Source: CAZUDO01 sp964618895
Lineage (GTDB): Bacteria > Desulfobacterota > Binatia > DP-6
Assembly (NCBI GenBank): GCA_964618895.1
Contig: CAZUDO010000008.1
Coordinates: 1-64,000 of the forward strand
Length of the DNA stretch: 64,000 bases
Direction of reading: 5' to 3'
In this document: positions 52,101 to 60,878 of the stretch, piece after piece
Layout of the letters: every line of letters starts with the position of its first letter
How positions within the stretch are numbered: position 1 is the first letter of the stretch
Position numbers and translations under genes: made by a program
Notes under the pieces: model-generated
What the model saw: only the letters and a program-made list of their open reading frames with translations
What the model was told of the DNA's origin: nothing
The model's database searches: none

Positions 52101-53630
52101 ATGGACACCCGGGATTGGGCGGCGCTGGGGACCTACCACGAGGCCACCAAGCACTCCGTCGCGAGCGTTCAGCACGATGCGCACCGGCTGGATTTCGCGA
52201 TCATGCCGCGCCCGTTCAAGGTCTACCCGGAGGCCACCTCGACACCGCTGCCGCGCGACTTCACCACCTGCGCCGTCCCGGCGCTGGAGGCGCTGGCTGC
52301 CCCGGCGCGCGGCAGCGGGACCGGGCCGCGGATGGATCGCCAGCTCCTCGCCCGGCTGTTGCATTTCACCGCCGGCGTCCTGCGTCACCGCACCTACCCC
52401 GGCGGGGAGATCTTCTTCCGCGCCGCCGCGTGCACCGGCGCGCTCTACCACATCGACCTCTACCTCATTGCCGGCCCGCTCGCCGACCTGGACGCCGGCG
52501 TCTACCACTTCGGCCCGCACGACTCCGCCCTGCACCTGCTGCGCGCCGGCGATCACCGGGCCGTGGTCCAGGACGCCACCGCCGACGCCCCGGGCATCGC
52601 CGACGCCCCGCTCGTCCTGGCCTTCGCGAGCACCTTCTGGCGCAACGCCTGGAAGTACCGGACGCGCGCCTACCGGCACGCCTTCTGGGACAGCGGGACG
52701 TTGCTCGCCAACCTGTTCGCCGTCGGCACCGCCGCGCAGGTCCCGATGCACCTGGTGCTGGGGTTCGTGGACGAGGAGATGAATCGACTGCTCGACCTGG
52801 ACGGCGCGCGCGAAGCCACCCTCGGGCTGGTCGCCCTCGGGTGCGAAGGTCCGCCGCCTGTCCCGTCGCCGCCGGTCACGCGTCTGGATCTCCCCACCCT
52901 GCCGCTCTCCAGCCGCGAGATCGCCTACCCCGCCATCGCGGACGCGCACGCGGCGTCGTCCTTGGCCGCGGAGGACGAGGTCCGGGCCTGGCGCGGCACG
53001 CTGCCCGCGCGGGCCATCGCAACGGCAACGGGGCCCGCCGTCCCGCTCACCCCGCTGCCGCTGCACGCCGTTCCCGAACCGATCGAGACCGTCATCCTCC
53101 GGCGCGGATCGACGCGCCGCTTCGGCCATGCCCCGATCCGCTTCGACCAGCTCTCCACCCTTCTGGCCGCCAGCATTCGCGGCACACCGGCCGACTGTCT
53201 CGCACCCGAGGCTCCTGCCGCCGATGTCTACGTCCTCGCCCACGCCGTCGACGGTCTCGATGCCGGCGCCTATGTGCTCGACCGGCGCCAGGACGCGCTC
53301 ACCCTGCTCCGCGCCGGAACGTTCCGCGACCAGGCTCGCCATCTCGGCCTGGGGCAGGACCTGCCCGCGGACGCGGCCGCGTGCTTCTTCTGGCTGACGG
53401 ACCTGCGGCCCGTCCTCGGCCGGTTCGGGAACCGCGGCTACCGGGTGGCGCAGCTCGAAGCTGCCCTCGAAGCGGGCAAGACGTATCTGGCCGCCTACGC
53501 GCTCGGCCTGGGCGCAACCGGCCTCACGTTCTTCGACGACGACGTCACCGCGTTCTTCTCCCCCCACGCCGCCGACAAGAGCGCCATGTTCCTGATGGCA
53601 TTCGGGCATCGCGCCTCCCGCACACGTTGA
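52101..53630 (+). CDS. Twin-domain SagB/ThcOx-type FMN dehydrogenase
   Basis: The 509-residue protein contains two nitroreductase-like halves. The first (about 1-245) includes HRTYPGGEIFFRAAACTGALY and the WRNAWKYRTRAYRHAFWDSG pattern. The second (about 330-509) opens with ETVILRRGSTRRFG, has NRGYRVAQLEAALEAGKTYLAAYALGLGATGLTFFDD and a final KSAMFLMAFG. This is the SagB layout, with both halves in one chain. No YcaO or precursor peptide gene is seen nearby, so a RiPP role is not supported here. Confidence 0.85.
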   Translation: MDTRDWAALGTYHEATKHSVASVQHDAHRLDFAIMPRPFKVYPEATSTPLPRDFTTCAVPALEALAAPARGSGTGPRMDRQLLARLLHFTAGVLRHRTYPGGEIFFRAAACTGALYHIDLYLIAGPLADLDAGVYHFGPHDSALHLLRAGDHRAVVQDATADAPGIADAPLVLAFASTFWRNAWKYRTRAYRHAFWDSGTLLANLFAVGTAAQVPMHLVLGFVDEEMNRLLDLDGAREATLGLVALGCEGPPPVPSPPVTRLDLPTLPLSSREIAYPAIADAHAASSLAAEDEVRAWRGTLPARAIATATGPAVPLTPLPLHAVPEPIETVILRRGSTRRFGHAPIRFDQLSTLLAASIRGTPADCLAPEAPAADVYVLAHAVDGLDAGAYVLDRRQDALTLLRAGTFRDQARHLGLGQDLPADAAACFFWLTDLRPVLGRFGNRGYRVAQLEAALEAGKTYLAAYALGLGATGLTFFDDDVTAFFSPHAADKSAMFLMAFGHRASRTR

Positions 53631-53656
53631 CGGCGGGTCGCCCGGCGGTCTAGGGA
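53627..53656 (+). promoter_or_regulatory. Putative promoter with start-proximal -10
   Basis: TTGACG lies over the stop codon of the previous gene, followed after 18 bp by TAGGGA, which ends five bases before the next ATG. Transcription would begin about at the start codon. Confidence 0.4.
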
Positions 53657-53661
53657 CGGGC

Positions 53662-54207
53662 ATGCGCCACACCGCGATCGCCCTCTTCGCCGTCGCCCTG
53701 GCCGTGCCCGCTGTGGCCGAGACCATGCGCCACGAGGCCGCCGGCCTCCGCTTCTCGGTGCCCAAGTCGTGGACGCGGGTGCCTGCCCCCTCCGACGTGC
53801 GGGCCGCGCAGTACAAGATCCCCCGCGCTGGCAGCGACACCGAGGACGCCGAACTGATCCTCTTCTTCTTCGGCAAGGGGAAAGGCGGTGGCGTACAGGA
53901 CAACCTCGATCGCTGGTACGGCCAGTTCACGCAGCCCGACGGCACCCGCTCCAAGGACGCCGCCGTACTCACCGTCCGGACCGTCAACGGGCTTCGCGTC
54001 ACGGCCGTCAGTCTCGGCGGCACCTACAGCGCCATGACCACCCCCGGACAGCAGGCGGTGCCCAAACCCGGCTACCGCATGCTCGGCGTGATCGTGGAAG
54101 GCGAAGAGGGGCCGTGGTTCTTCAAAGCCGCCGGCCCGGCGGCGACGATGGATGCCGCGCGCGGCGATTTCGACGCGCTGGCGCAGTCGGTCGAGGCGCA
54201 CAAATAA
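53662..54207 (+). CDS. Exported protein of unknown function
   Basis: The 181-residue protein has a signal peptide (MRHTAIALFAVALAVPAVA). The mature part begins ETMRHEAAGLRFSVPKSWTRV and ends in an amphipathic helix. The pattern of a buried SVPKSW strand and a late FFKAAGPA resembles small periplasmic proteins with a PsbP-like fold, but that is a weak impression. No motif identifies an activity. Confidence 0.75.
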   Translation: MRHTAIALFAVALAVPAVAETMRHEAAGLRFSVPKSWTRVPAPSDVRAAQYKIPRAGSDTEDAELILFFFGKGKGGGVQDNLDRWYGQFTQPDGTRSKDAAVLTVRTVNGLRVTAVSLGGTYSAMTTPGQQAVPKPGYRMLGVIVEGEEGPWFFKAAGPAATMDAARGDFDALAQSVEAHK

Positions 54208-54361
54208 CTCCGGGGGCCCGTGCGATGCTCGCGCGCGCGCTGCGCGCCTCCGCTGCCCCCCCCCCGTCGACAAACCCCGACCAGCGCTCAGCCCGGCGGC
54301 GCCAACGGGAAAACGCCCGCCCGGCGCGCAGCTCGTCCATGAACCAGTCGGCGAAGCCGTG

Positions 54362-54604
54362 CTAGAGCGGCAGCTCCGGATAGCGCTCGTCCAGGTACTC
54401 GCAGATGACCGTCGAATCGAAGACGACGAACCCGTCGTCGACCAGCGCCGGCACCTCGCCGCGCGGGTTCACGTCGAGGAAATCGGTGCGGTTACAATCG
54501 CCGTGCAGCGCGCGCACGCGTTCGAAGGGCAACCCCTTCTCGTACAGCGCGAGCCGTACCTTGCGCGCGTAGGGGCTGAACACGTCGTCGTACAGAACGC
54601 GCAT
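54362..54604 (-). CDS. Glutathione S-transferase N-terminal domain only, truncated
   Basis: Only 80 residues remain of a GST: a thioredoxin fold with FSPYARKVRLALYEKG (SPYxR active-site region), NPRGEVPALVDDG (cis-Pro loop) and FDSTVICEYLDERYP. A TAG stop comes right after LPL, where the alpha-helical domain should begin, and the following frame (HGFADWF...) is not a GST domain. It is either a fragment or an independent thioredoxin-fold protein. The 154 bp beyond its end hold GC repeats and a C-run but no gene. Confidence 0.7.
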   Translation of the reverse strand: MRVLYDDVFSPYARKVRLALYEKGLPFERVRALHGDCNRTDFLDVNPRGEVPALVDDGFVVFDSTVICEYLDERYPELPL

Positions 54605-54693
54605 GGGCCCTTACGTAGCAGACGGCGACCGCCCCGTCACCCAACGGGAGCGGCCGCCGCCTGCAGGAAACCAGGACGCGAGCCGGAGGGGGC

Positions 54694-56232
54694 TCAACCC
54701 TGGTCGGAACAGTCGCGCATGCAGCGGCGGAACAGACGCCGGGCCCGCTTCGCGGCCCCCCGCTCGCTGCCGCCCCCGGCGACCACCGCCTCGAAGCGCT
54801 CGCGGGCGTCCATCTCGCACTCCTCGGCGCACGTCTGCTCCGGCGCAGGGCCGCACTCCTCGACGCACTGATCGAGCATCCCTTGGGCGAGCGCCTCGCA
54901 CTGGGCAGCGTCGGCGTTCGGCTCCGCCAGGCACCGGCGGCCAGCCTCGGCCGCGTCCTCCTCGCAGTCGGCGGTGCAGGTGTCGGGGGGCGGCGGCGCG
55001 CACACCCGCTGCCGGCAGGCGGCCGCGAACGCCTGCGCCCGCGCCTGACACTCCTCGTCGCTTCCGCCCCGCTTGACGCACTTGCGTACGAACCGGGTCG
55101 CCTTCCGGTCACACCGGTCGACGCACGACGACGGGCTCTGGCAGTGCATGGCCACACAGCCCTCGAAGGACGCCCGGGCGCGCTGCTCGCACTCGGCTTC
55201 GCTGCCACCGGCGACAACACACCGCCGGGCTTCGCACTGCGCGTGATCCTCGCAGCGCTCCGCGCACGACGGCTCCTCGTCGTTCGGATGCTCGCAGTGC
55301 TCGCTCACGCACCGCCGCGCCGCCTCCGCCACCCGTGCCGCGCAGCGCTCCGCATCGACCCCTTCGTCGAGGCACGGCTGGAGCAGTGTCTGCGCCTTGG
55401 CGGCACAGCGCGTGGGGCAGTCCGCCTCGGGCTCACCCTCACACTGCGCCTCGCACGCCTCCTCGGCCGCGTGCGCACGCACCTCGCAGGTCTCCTGGTC
55501 GCCGCCGTCCGTGATGCAGCGCTCGAACTGTCCGTTCGCGTCCAGCTCGCAGCGGTCGTCACAGTCCGGCGCCGGCTCCGTGCAGTGCTCCTGGAGACAG
55601 CGTGCCATCAGCTCCTCGCCGAGCCGGTGACACACCTCTTCCGAGTGCTTGGCGTCGATGCAGCGCTGCACCGCCGCCCGCACGGTGGTCTTGCAGCGTT
55701 CCTCGCACGTCGGCTCGGGCATCTCCTGGCACACCTCGGCGACGCACTCCGCCCGTGCGGCGCCGGCGCGCTCACGGCACGCGTCTTCGCTTCCCCCGGC
55801 CTGGAGGCAGGTCGCCAGCACCCCGCGGGCGAACTCGGTGCAGCGGTCCTCGCAGCTCATCTCGTGGTCCTGGCACAGCACCGCGACGCAGCGCTCGAGC
55901 GCGGTCGCCCGGAGCGTGGAGCACTCCTCGACCGGGCGCCCGGTCTCCAGGCAGCGTGTGCCGACCATGTCGGCCACCGCCGCGCAGCGCGCCTCGCAGG
56001 TGGGCGGCTCGGTGCTGCAGGTTCCGGCGCATTCGTGGTAGGTCCCGCGGGCCATCTCGAAGCACGCGTCCTGCCCGCTCCCCTCTTCGACACAGCGCTC
56101 GAACACGCGATGCGCATTCGCTCCGCACTCTTCGAGACACCGGCTGCCCTCGGCCGACCCCTCGTCGCCCAGGGCGGGCACGGGGATGGCAACGACGAGA
56201 CTCAGGAGCGACGTGGCGAGCAACCTGCGCAT
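54694..56232 (-). CDS. Exported protein of ten tandem six-Cys helical repeats
   Basis: The 512-residue protein has a signal peptide to about residue 22, then ten modules of about 43-51 residues to the C-terminus. Each follows C-x3-C-x10-C-x9-C-x10-C-x3/4-C, for example CEDRCTEFARGVLATC and CRERAGAARAECVAEVC. Spacers are short and acidic or Pro-rich. The last module lacks two of its cysteines. The pattern predicts pairs of helices clipped by disulfides, recalling CX9C proteins, but I know no bacterial family of this form. GGAGG before the ATG fixes the start. The protein is highly acidic. Confidence 0.88.
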   Translation of the reverse strand: MRRLLATSLLSLVVAIPVPALGDEGSAEGSRCLEECGANAHRVFERCVEEGSGQDACFEMARGTYHECAGTCSTEPPTCEARCAAVADMVGTRCLETGRPVEECSTLRATALERCVAVLCQDHEMSCEDRCTEFARGVLATCLQAGGSEDACRERAGAARAECVAEVCQEMPEPTCEERCKTTVRAAVQRCIDAKHSEEVCHRLGEELMARCLQEHCTEPAPDCDDRCELDANGQFERCITDGGDQETCEVRAHAAEEACEAQCEGEPEADCPTRCAAKAQTLLQPCLDEGVDAERCAARVAEAARRCVSEHCEHPNDEEPSCAERCEDHAQCEARRCVVAGGSEAECEQRARASFEGCVAMHCQSPSSCVDRCDRKATRFVRKCVKRGGSDEECQARAQAFAAACRQRVCAPPPPDTCTADCEEDAAEAGRRCLAEPNADAAQCEALAQGMLDQCVEECGPAPEQTCAEECEMDARERFEAVVAGGGSERGAAKRARRLFRRCMRDCSDQG

Positions 56233-56380
56233 GGAAACCTCCGTGACGGCGCGGACGGAGCAAGGGCCGTGCCCGGGAAGCCCAGGCGCGGGATGCTGCT
56301 GGTGGACGGGTTTTGACGCCCGCCTGAGCGGACGCCGCACTACCCGATGCCGGGTCCGCGACGCGTGCGGATGACGCCCG

Positions 56381-57307
56381 TCACGAACGTGGCGCTTGCC
56401 GCCCAGGGAAGTGCACACTCGGCGCCGTGAGCAGGGCCGCCCCGATCACGCCGGCCGAGTCACCCAAAGCGTGCCGGACGATCGGGGTCCGCAGCTCGTC
56501 GTTGAAGACGTAGCGTGCCACCGCCGCGCGCCCGGCGCCGTAGAGCGCCGCCACGTTGGACAGCCCGCCGCCGAGGACAACCACGTCCGGGTCGAGGATG
56601 GAGATGACATTGGCGAGCGCCCGGCCGAAGCGGTCGAGCCAGTGTGCAAGCACGGCCCCGGCCGTCGCCTCGCCGGTTTCGGCCCGCCCCGCAATCGTCG
56701 CCGCGTCGGCCGCCGCCCCGCCGGCCGCCCGGTAGGCGGCCTCGAGGGCTGGCCCGGCGAGCACCGTTTCGACGCACCCGCGCTGGCCGCAGTAGCAGGC
56801 CGGTCCGGTCGGATCGAGGGCATGGTGGCCCCACTCGCCAGCGATGTGCTGCGCCCCGGCATGGACGGCGCCGTCGAGCACGATCCCGCCGCCGACGCCG
56901 GTACCGAGGATGACACCGAAGACGACCCGGTGCCCGCGCCCACTGCCGCCGAGCGCCTCGGCCAGGGCGAAGCAGTTAGCGTCGTTCTCCAGGCGCACCG
57001 GCAGGCCGATCCGGGCTTCGAGGTCGCGGGGAAGCGGCCGGCCATTCAGACAGGTGGTGTTGGAGTTCTTCATGGTCCCGTCGCGCGCGGAGATCGAGCC
57101 CGGCGTGCCGATCCCGATCGCCGTGCAGCCGAGCGCCGCAGGGCGCAGGCGGCCGACCAGCTCCGCCACCCGCGCGACGATGTGGTCGTAGCCGCCCTCG
57201 CGCTCGGTCGGCACGCGCACGCGGGTGAGGGGCTGGCGATCCGGGCCGAGGACGACGCCCTCGATCTTGGTGCCGCCCAGGTCGATGCCGATCAGGGGCC
57301 CCGCCAT
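56381..57307 (-). CDS. ROK-family sugar kinase (glucokinase-like)
   Basis: Phosphorylates a hexose or aminosugar with ATP. The 308-residue protein has IGIDLGGTKIEGVVL, GIGTPGSI, LENDANCFALAEA with catalytic Asp, GTGVGGGIVLDG, GEWGHHALDP and the zinc motif CYCGQRGC. AGGAGG upstream sets the ATG. A glucokinase role is the usual one but ROK substrates vary. Confidence 0.93.
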   Translation of the reverse strand: MAGPLIGIDLGGTKIEGVVLGPDRQPLTRVRVPTEREGGYDHIVARVAELVGRLRPAALGCTAIGIGTPGSISARDGTMKNSNTTCLNGRPLPRDLEARIGLPVRLENDANCFALAEALGGSGRGHRVVFGVILGTGVGGGIVLDGAVHAGAQHIAGEWGHHALDPTGPACYCGQRGCVETVLAGPALEAAYRAAGGAAADAATIAGRAETGEATAGAVLAHWLDRFGRALANVISILDPDVVVLGGGLSNVAALYGAGRAAVARYVFNDELRTPIVRHALGDSAGVIGAALLTAPSVHFPGRQAPRS

Positions 57308-57430
57308 GGCCCTTGCCTCCTGGCCGCTTCCGCGGGAAAAGTCCACCTCGGAGGTCGGCCTTGGTGAACGCGCCCGCCAGCGGTTCTACTGCGACAACTT
57401 CGTCGACCTGATGGGGGAAGGACTACCGGC

Positions 57431-57856
57431 GTGAGCCTCACAGCCAACAAGACGCTGGTGCAGCGCTTCTGGGACGACCTGTACGCGCACGCCTTCGACC
57501 GCCTGGGCGCGTACTTCAGCGCCGACGCCGTCTACGACGACGTGCCCATGCCCCCCGCGCGTGCCGTCGGCCCGGCCGCGATCGTGCGCAAGCTCGAGAT
57601 CGGCTTCGCGCGCGTGCCGCGGCACGTGCATCATCTGCATCGGATGGTGGCCGAGGGCGACACCGTCATCACCGAGCACACGGAAGACTGGTGCTTCGCG
57701 CCCGCTCATGTCGTCTCCCTGCCGTTCGTCTCCGTGCAGGAGATCGCCAACGGCAAGATCACGCTGTGGCGGGACTACAGCAACATGGACACGTTGCTGT
57801 CGGCGGCGCCGGCGTGGTGGCTCGAGCACGTGACCAGCGCGTGGGCGGCGCCGTAG
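57431..57856 (+). CDS. NTF2-like protein, limonene-1,2-epoxide hydrolase type
   Basis: The 141-residue cone-shaped NTF2-like fold has KTLVQRFWDDLYAH, FSADAVYDDVPMPPARAVG, EGDTVITEHTEDW and ITLWRDYSNMDTL. The Asp and Arg of TEHTEDW and LWRDY match the limonene-epoxide-hydrolase/SnoaL group. The start is GTG. The substrate is unknown. Confidence 0.85.
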   Translation: MSLTANKTLVQRFWDDLYAHAFDRLGAYFSADAVYDDVPMPPARAVGPAAIVRKLEIGFARVPRHVHHLHRMVAEGDTVITEHTEDWCFAPAHVVSLPFVSVQEIANGKITLWRDYSNMDTLLSAAPAWWLEHVTSAWAAP

Positions 57857-57889
57857 CCGCGGCCTCCATGCGGGCGCGCCCCGGCCGCG

Positions 57890-59075
57890 CTACTCGCCGC
57901 CGCACCGCGCCGGGTCGTTCTCCGGGGCGGCGGGCAGCTTGCGGAAGTTCACCGAAAACCGGCGTGAGTCGACCACCGTCACCCCGTCGGGGAAGCGCAA
58001 CGTGCGCCCGAGCTGCTCCGGCGGCTCGGGCTGGCCGGTGGCGTCGAACCGCACCCGCGACACGCTCCCGCAGCGCGGGCGCAGTCGCTCCGGGTCGAGG
58101 TTCAGCTCGGCGTAGTAGACGGTCCCGTCAGAGCCCACGTCGATGCCGAGCGGGTTTTTCGGCACCCCGTCGGGGACGATCGTCCGCACGACCGCCCCGG
58201 CGGCGTCGTACTCGCGGATGACCGGCGGCAGGAGGACGCTGCCGACGTAGAAGTGATCGCTGCGCGGGACGCGCGCGATGCCCGCCAGCGTGAGCGCGGC
58301 GGGCGATCCCGGAATGAAGACCGTGCGGGTGGGCGGCGTCGTGACCAGGCGCTCGGTGTTGTCGCAGTCGGCCGGGCTGGACGGAAACGGCGGCGAGAAC
58401 CGCGTCAGGCGGAGGCCGGCGGGTTCGGGGATATATAGATGTTCCCGGCCCCGTCCAGGACCGGCATGCCGGGCGCACCGAGGGCCTTGGCGACGAAGCA
58501 GTAGCTGTCGTAGCGATGGCGCCGGCCGGGGAAGAAGACGATCAGGCTGCCGTCCGGGTTGGCGAAGTCGTCGAACAGACACCCCTGGGGTCGATGGTCC
58601 CCGGCACCTCGACACCGGGCTCGGCGTCGACGTGGATGACCCGCTTGGCCCACTTGCCGTTGCGCTTGAAGACGCCCCAGCCGTCGGGGTCCCGGCCGAC
58701 GAAGTGGGGGCTGCGGCGGCGGGTCACGCGGCAACGCGCCTGCGGCACGCTGCGGTCGAGACACGCCTCGCGGTAGGTGTCGTCGGCGATCAGGAACTGG
58801 CCGTCGTGCCCGAAGCCGCGCGGGAAGAAGCAGAGCTTCCCGTTCACGTGCCGGCCGACGCGTGCCGGCGGGCTGGCGGGGTCATCAGGCGCAGGCGGGT
58901 CGGGGTCGATGAACACCACCCGGCGCGGCGTGGGACTGCCGTCGATGAGGTATCCGTCGAGGAACTCCCCCTGCGCGTTCAGGACCACGTCGAATGCCGG
59001 CGCGCCGGACGCCGGCAGCAGGAGGGTCGCCAGGTACAGGGACCAGACGACCGCGCGGTGTTCGACCGTTCTCAC
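57890..59075 (-). pseudogene. Exported beta-propeller-like protein gene with two frameshifts
   Basis: A GTG start seven bases after the zincin stop opens an exported protein (YLATLLLPASGAPAFDVVL). The frame breaks near 58585, where the adjacent CCCC and GGGG runs look one base short (frame to CLFDDFANPDGSL). It breaks again near 58433, where a TATATA tract looks two bases too long (frame to EPAGLRLTRFSPPF). All three pieces read as one coherent protein of about 395 residues with late beta-propeller repeats (GIARVPRSDHFYV, IDVGSDGTVYYAE). It is either a decaying gene or has two sequencing errors at homopolymeric sites. Confidence 0.75.
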
Positions 59076-59082
59076 AGCCTCC

Positions 59083-59880
59083 CTACTCGTACTCGCCCAT
59101 CGCCTCGTGGACAATCCCGAAGTGGTGGGCGATCTCGTGCACCACCGTCCGACACACCTCCTCGCGGAGCGCGTCCTCGTCGGGACACTGGAGCTCGTGC
59201 GAGCGTTGGAAGACGACGACGTGATCGAGGTGGTCCTCGGTCGCCAGCGTGCGCTCGGGGCGGGCAACGCCGACGTAGACGCCGAGCTGGAACGGTTCCT
59301 CCTCGTCCGGACCGGGGTAGTCGCGTACGCGGACCACCACCTGGGCGAGGTAGGGGGCGAACTCCTCCGGGATGTCGTCCAGGGCCGTCGCCACCAGCGT
59401 CTCGAAGCGGGCCCGCGGCAGGCGGAGGGGCACGAAGAACGTCGCCGCGTCGAGCGCTGCGGCGCGACCGAACGCGGCGTCGGCCTCGGCGATGCGGCCG
59501 AGCCGATCGAGACAGAGCGCCAGGTCGTGATGCACCGCCGCCCGCTCGCCGCGGTCGAGTCGATCCTCCGGACGGGGCAGACCCTGCAGGGCGGCGAGAG
59601 CGTCGGCGAAGCGCCCGAGGTCGATCAGCACGGCTGCCCGCTCGCGTTGCGCCCAGTAGCGCCGGGGATGCACCGCCAGCACGCCATCCAGGATCGCGAC
59701 TGCGTCGGCGAAACGTTCCTCATCGACCGCCAGCGACGCCTCCCATTCGCGCAGCTCGGGCGCGTCGGGAAAACGCGTGAGGGCGCGAGCAAGCTCGCGG
59801 CGGAGCGCGTCGACATCGTCGGCCTCGTCCAGCTCCTCCAGCCGATCGAGCACGTCGTCGACGGTCACGGCGTCCTTCAC
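59083..59880 (-). CDS. Zincin-type metallopeptidase-family protein with N-terminal TPR-like helices
   Basis: A 265-residue protein. Residues 1-150 form helical TPR-like repeats, and the C-terminal part carries HEIAHH (His248, Glu249, His252) with a possible third ligand in the following HEAMGEYE. The family (PF06262-like) has a short minimal zinc-protease core; activity is unproven. GTG is set by overlap with the preceding LLM gene (GTGA). A frameshifted secreted-protein gene follows. Confidence 0.88.
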   Translation of the reverse strand: MKDAVTVDDVLDRLEELDEADDVDALRRELARALTRFPDAPELREWEASLAVDEERFADAVAILDGVLAVHPRRYWAQRERAAVLIDLGRFADALAALQGLPRPEDRLDRGERAAVHHDLALCLDRLGRIAEADAAFGRAAALDAATFFVPLRLPRARFETLVATALDDIPEEFAPYLAQVVVRVRDYPGPDEEEPFQLGVYVGVARPERTLATEDHLDHVVVFQRSHELQCPDEDALREEVCRTVVHEIAHHFGIVHEAMGEYE

Positions 59881-60878
59881 CGGAAGGCCGGCATCACCTC
59901 GGCCGCAAAGCGACGCATCAGGTCGCGGTCGTACGGCGCGCGTAGGCTGACGATGATGCTGGTGGCGCCGGCGTCGACGTAGGCGCGCAGGCGCTCCTGG
60001 ATATCGCTCGCCGAGCCGACCAGCAGAGAGCGGGCGATGCGCCCGTCGACGACGGCACGGGCGGCGAGGCGGGTGGCCGGGCCGGCGAGCGGGATACCGG
60101 TCATCGCCACCAGGGGCAGAAACGCCGACACGCGCTCGACGCACGGCGACCGCCCGATACGCGCGCACTCGGCCCGCAGGGCCGCGATGCGCTCGCGCAC
60201 GTCGTCGGGCGTGAGCCCGACCGGGACGTTCCACTCGTCGGCATAGCGCGCCACCAGCGGCATGATCCATTTCGGGCCCTGTCCACCGATCACGATCGGC
60301 GGGTGCGGGCGCTGCACGGGTTTTGGAGAAAACGGCGCCTTCACCAGCTGGTAGAACCGCCCCGCAAAGGACGGATGGTCGTCGCGCCACAGGCGCGTGA
60401 TCACCTCGAGCGCCTCGCCCAGACGCTCGGCCCGCTCGCGCGCGTCGTAGAAGGGGATGCCGTAGGCCGTGTGTTCGTACTCCTCCCAGCCCGCGCCGAT
60501 GCCGAAGTTGAGCCGCCCGGCGCTCATCTGGTCGACCGTGGCGGCCATCTTCGCCAGCACGGCCGGATGCCGATACGTGTTGCCGGTCACCAGCAGGCCG
60601 ATGCGCAGCCGCTCGGTCCGTTGCGACAGCGCCGCGACCAGCGTCCAGCCCTCCAGCGCCGGATCGTCCTTGTCGCCCATGATGGGGGCGAAGTGGTCGT
60701 AGGCCCACGCCTGCTCGAAGCCGAGGCGCTCGGCCTCCTGCCAGGTGGCAAGCACGTCGGCCCAGGTGGTGTGCTCCTGCGGCGTGTGGATGCCGAACTC
60801 GACCCGTCCCGCCGCTGCCGGTCCCGGAAGAAGGCAGGCCACGACCAGCGCACCCAGGACCGTCCGGAACGCGCTCAT
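59877..60878 (-). CDS. LLM-class oxidoreductase with an apparent Sec signal peptide
   Basis: A 333-residue luciferase-like protein (GIGAGWEEYEHTAYGIPF, PPIVIGGQGPKWIMPLVARYADEWN). The N-terminus has a hydrophobic leader (FRTVLGALVVACLLPGPAAA) ahead of the barrel start VEFGIHTPQEHT. Members of this family normally work in the cytoplasm with F420 or FMN, and export would normally go through Tat, so a Sec-type leader is odd. ATG is set by overlap with the DUF35 stop (ATGA). VVAC could also be read as a lipobox, but the hydrophobic run after Cys makes SPI cleavage more likely. Confidence 0.85.
   Translation of the reverse strand: MSAFRTVLGALVVACLLPGPAAAGRVEFGIHTPQEHTTWADVLATWQEAERLGFEQAWAYDHFAPIMGDKDDPALEGWTLVAALSQRTERLRIGLLVTGNTYRHPAVLAKMAATVDQMSAGRLNFGIGAGWEEYEHTAYGIPFYDARERAERLGEALEVITRLWRDDHPSFAGRFYQLVKAPFSPKPVQRPHPPIVIGGQGPKWIMPLVARYADEWNVPVGLTPDDVRERIAALRAECARIGRSPCVERVSAFLPLVAMTGIPLAGPATRLAARAVVDGRIARSLLVGSASDIQERLRAYVDAGATSIIVSLRAPYDRDLMRRFAAEVMPAFR

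Noticed and set aside
54208..54361. A sixth palindromic element in this convergent gap
   Set aside because: The gap has GC-alternating tracts and a C-run, but no GCCTTGAG core, no CGAAVCGGA side and no long self-complementary arms.
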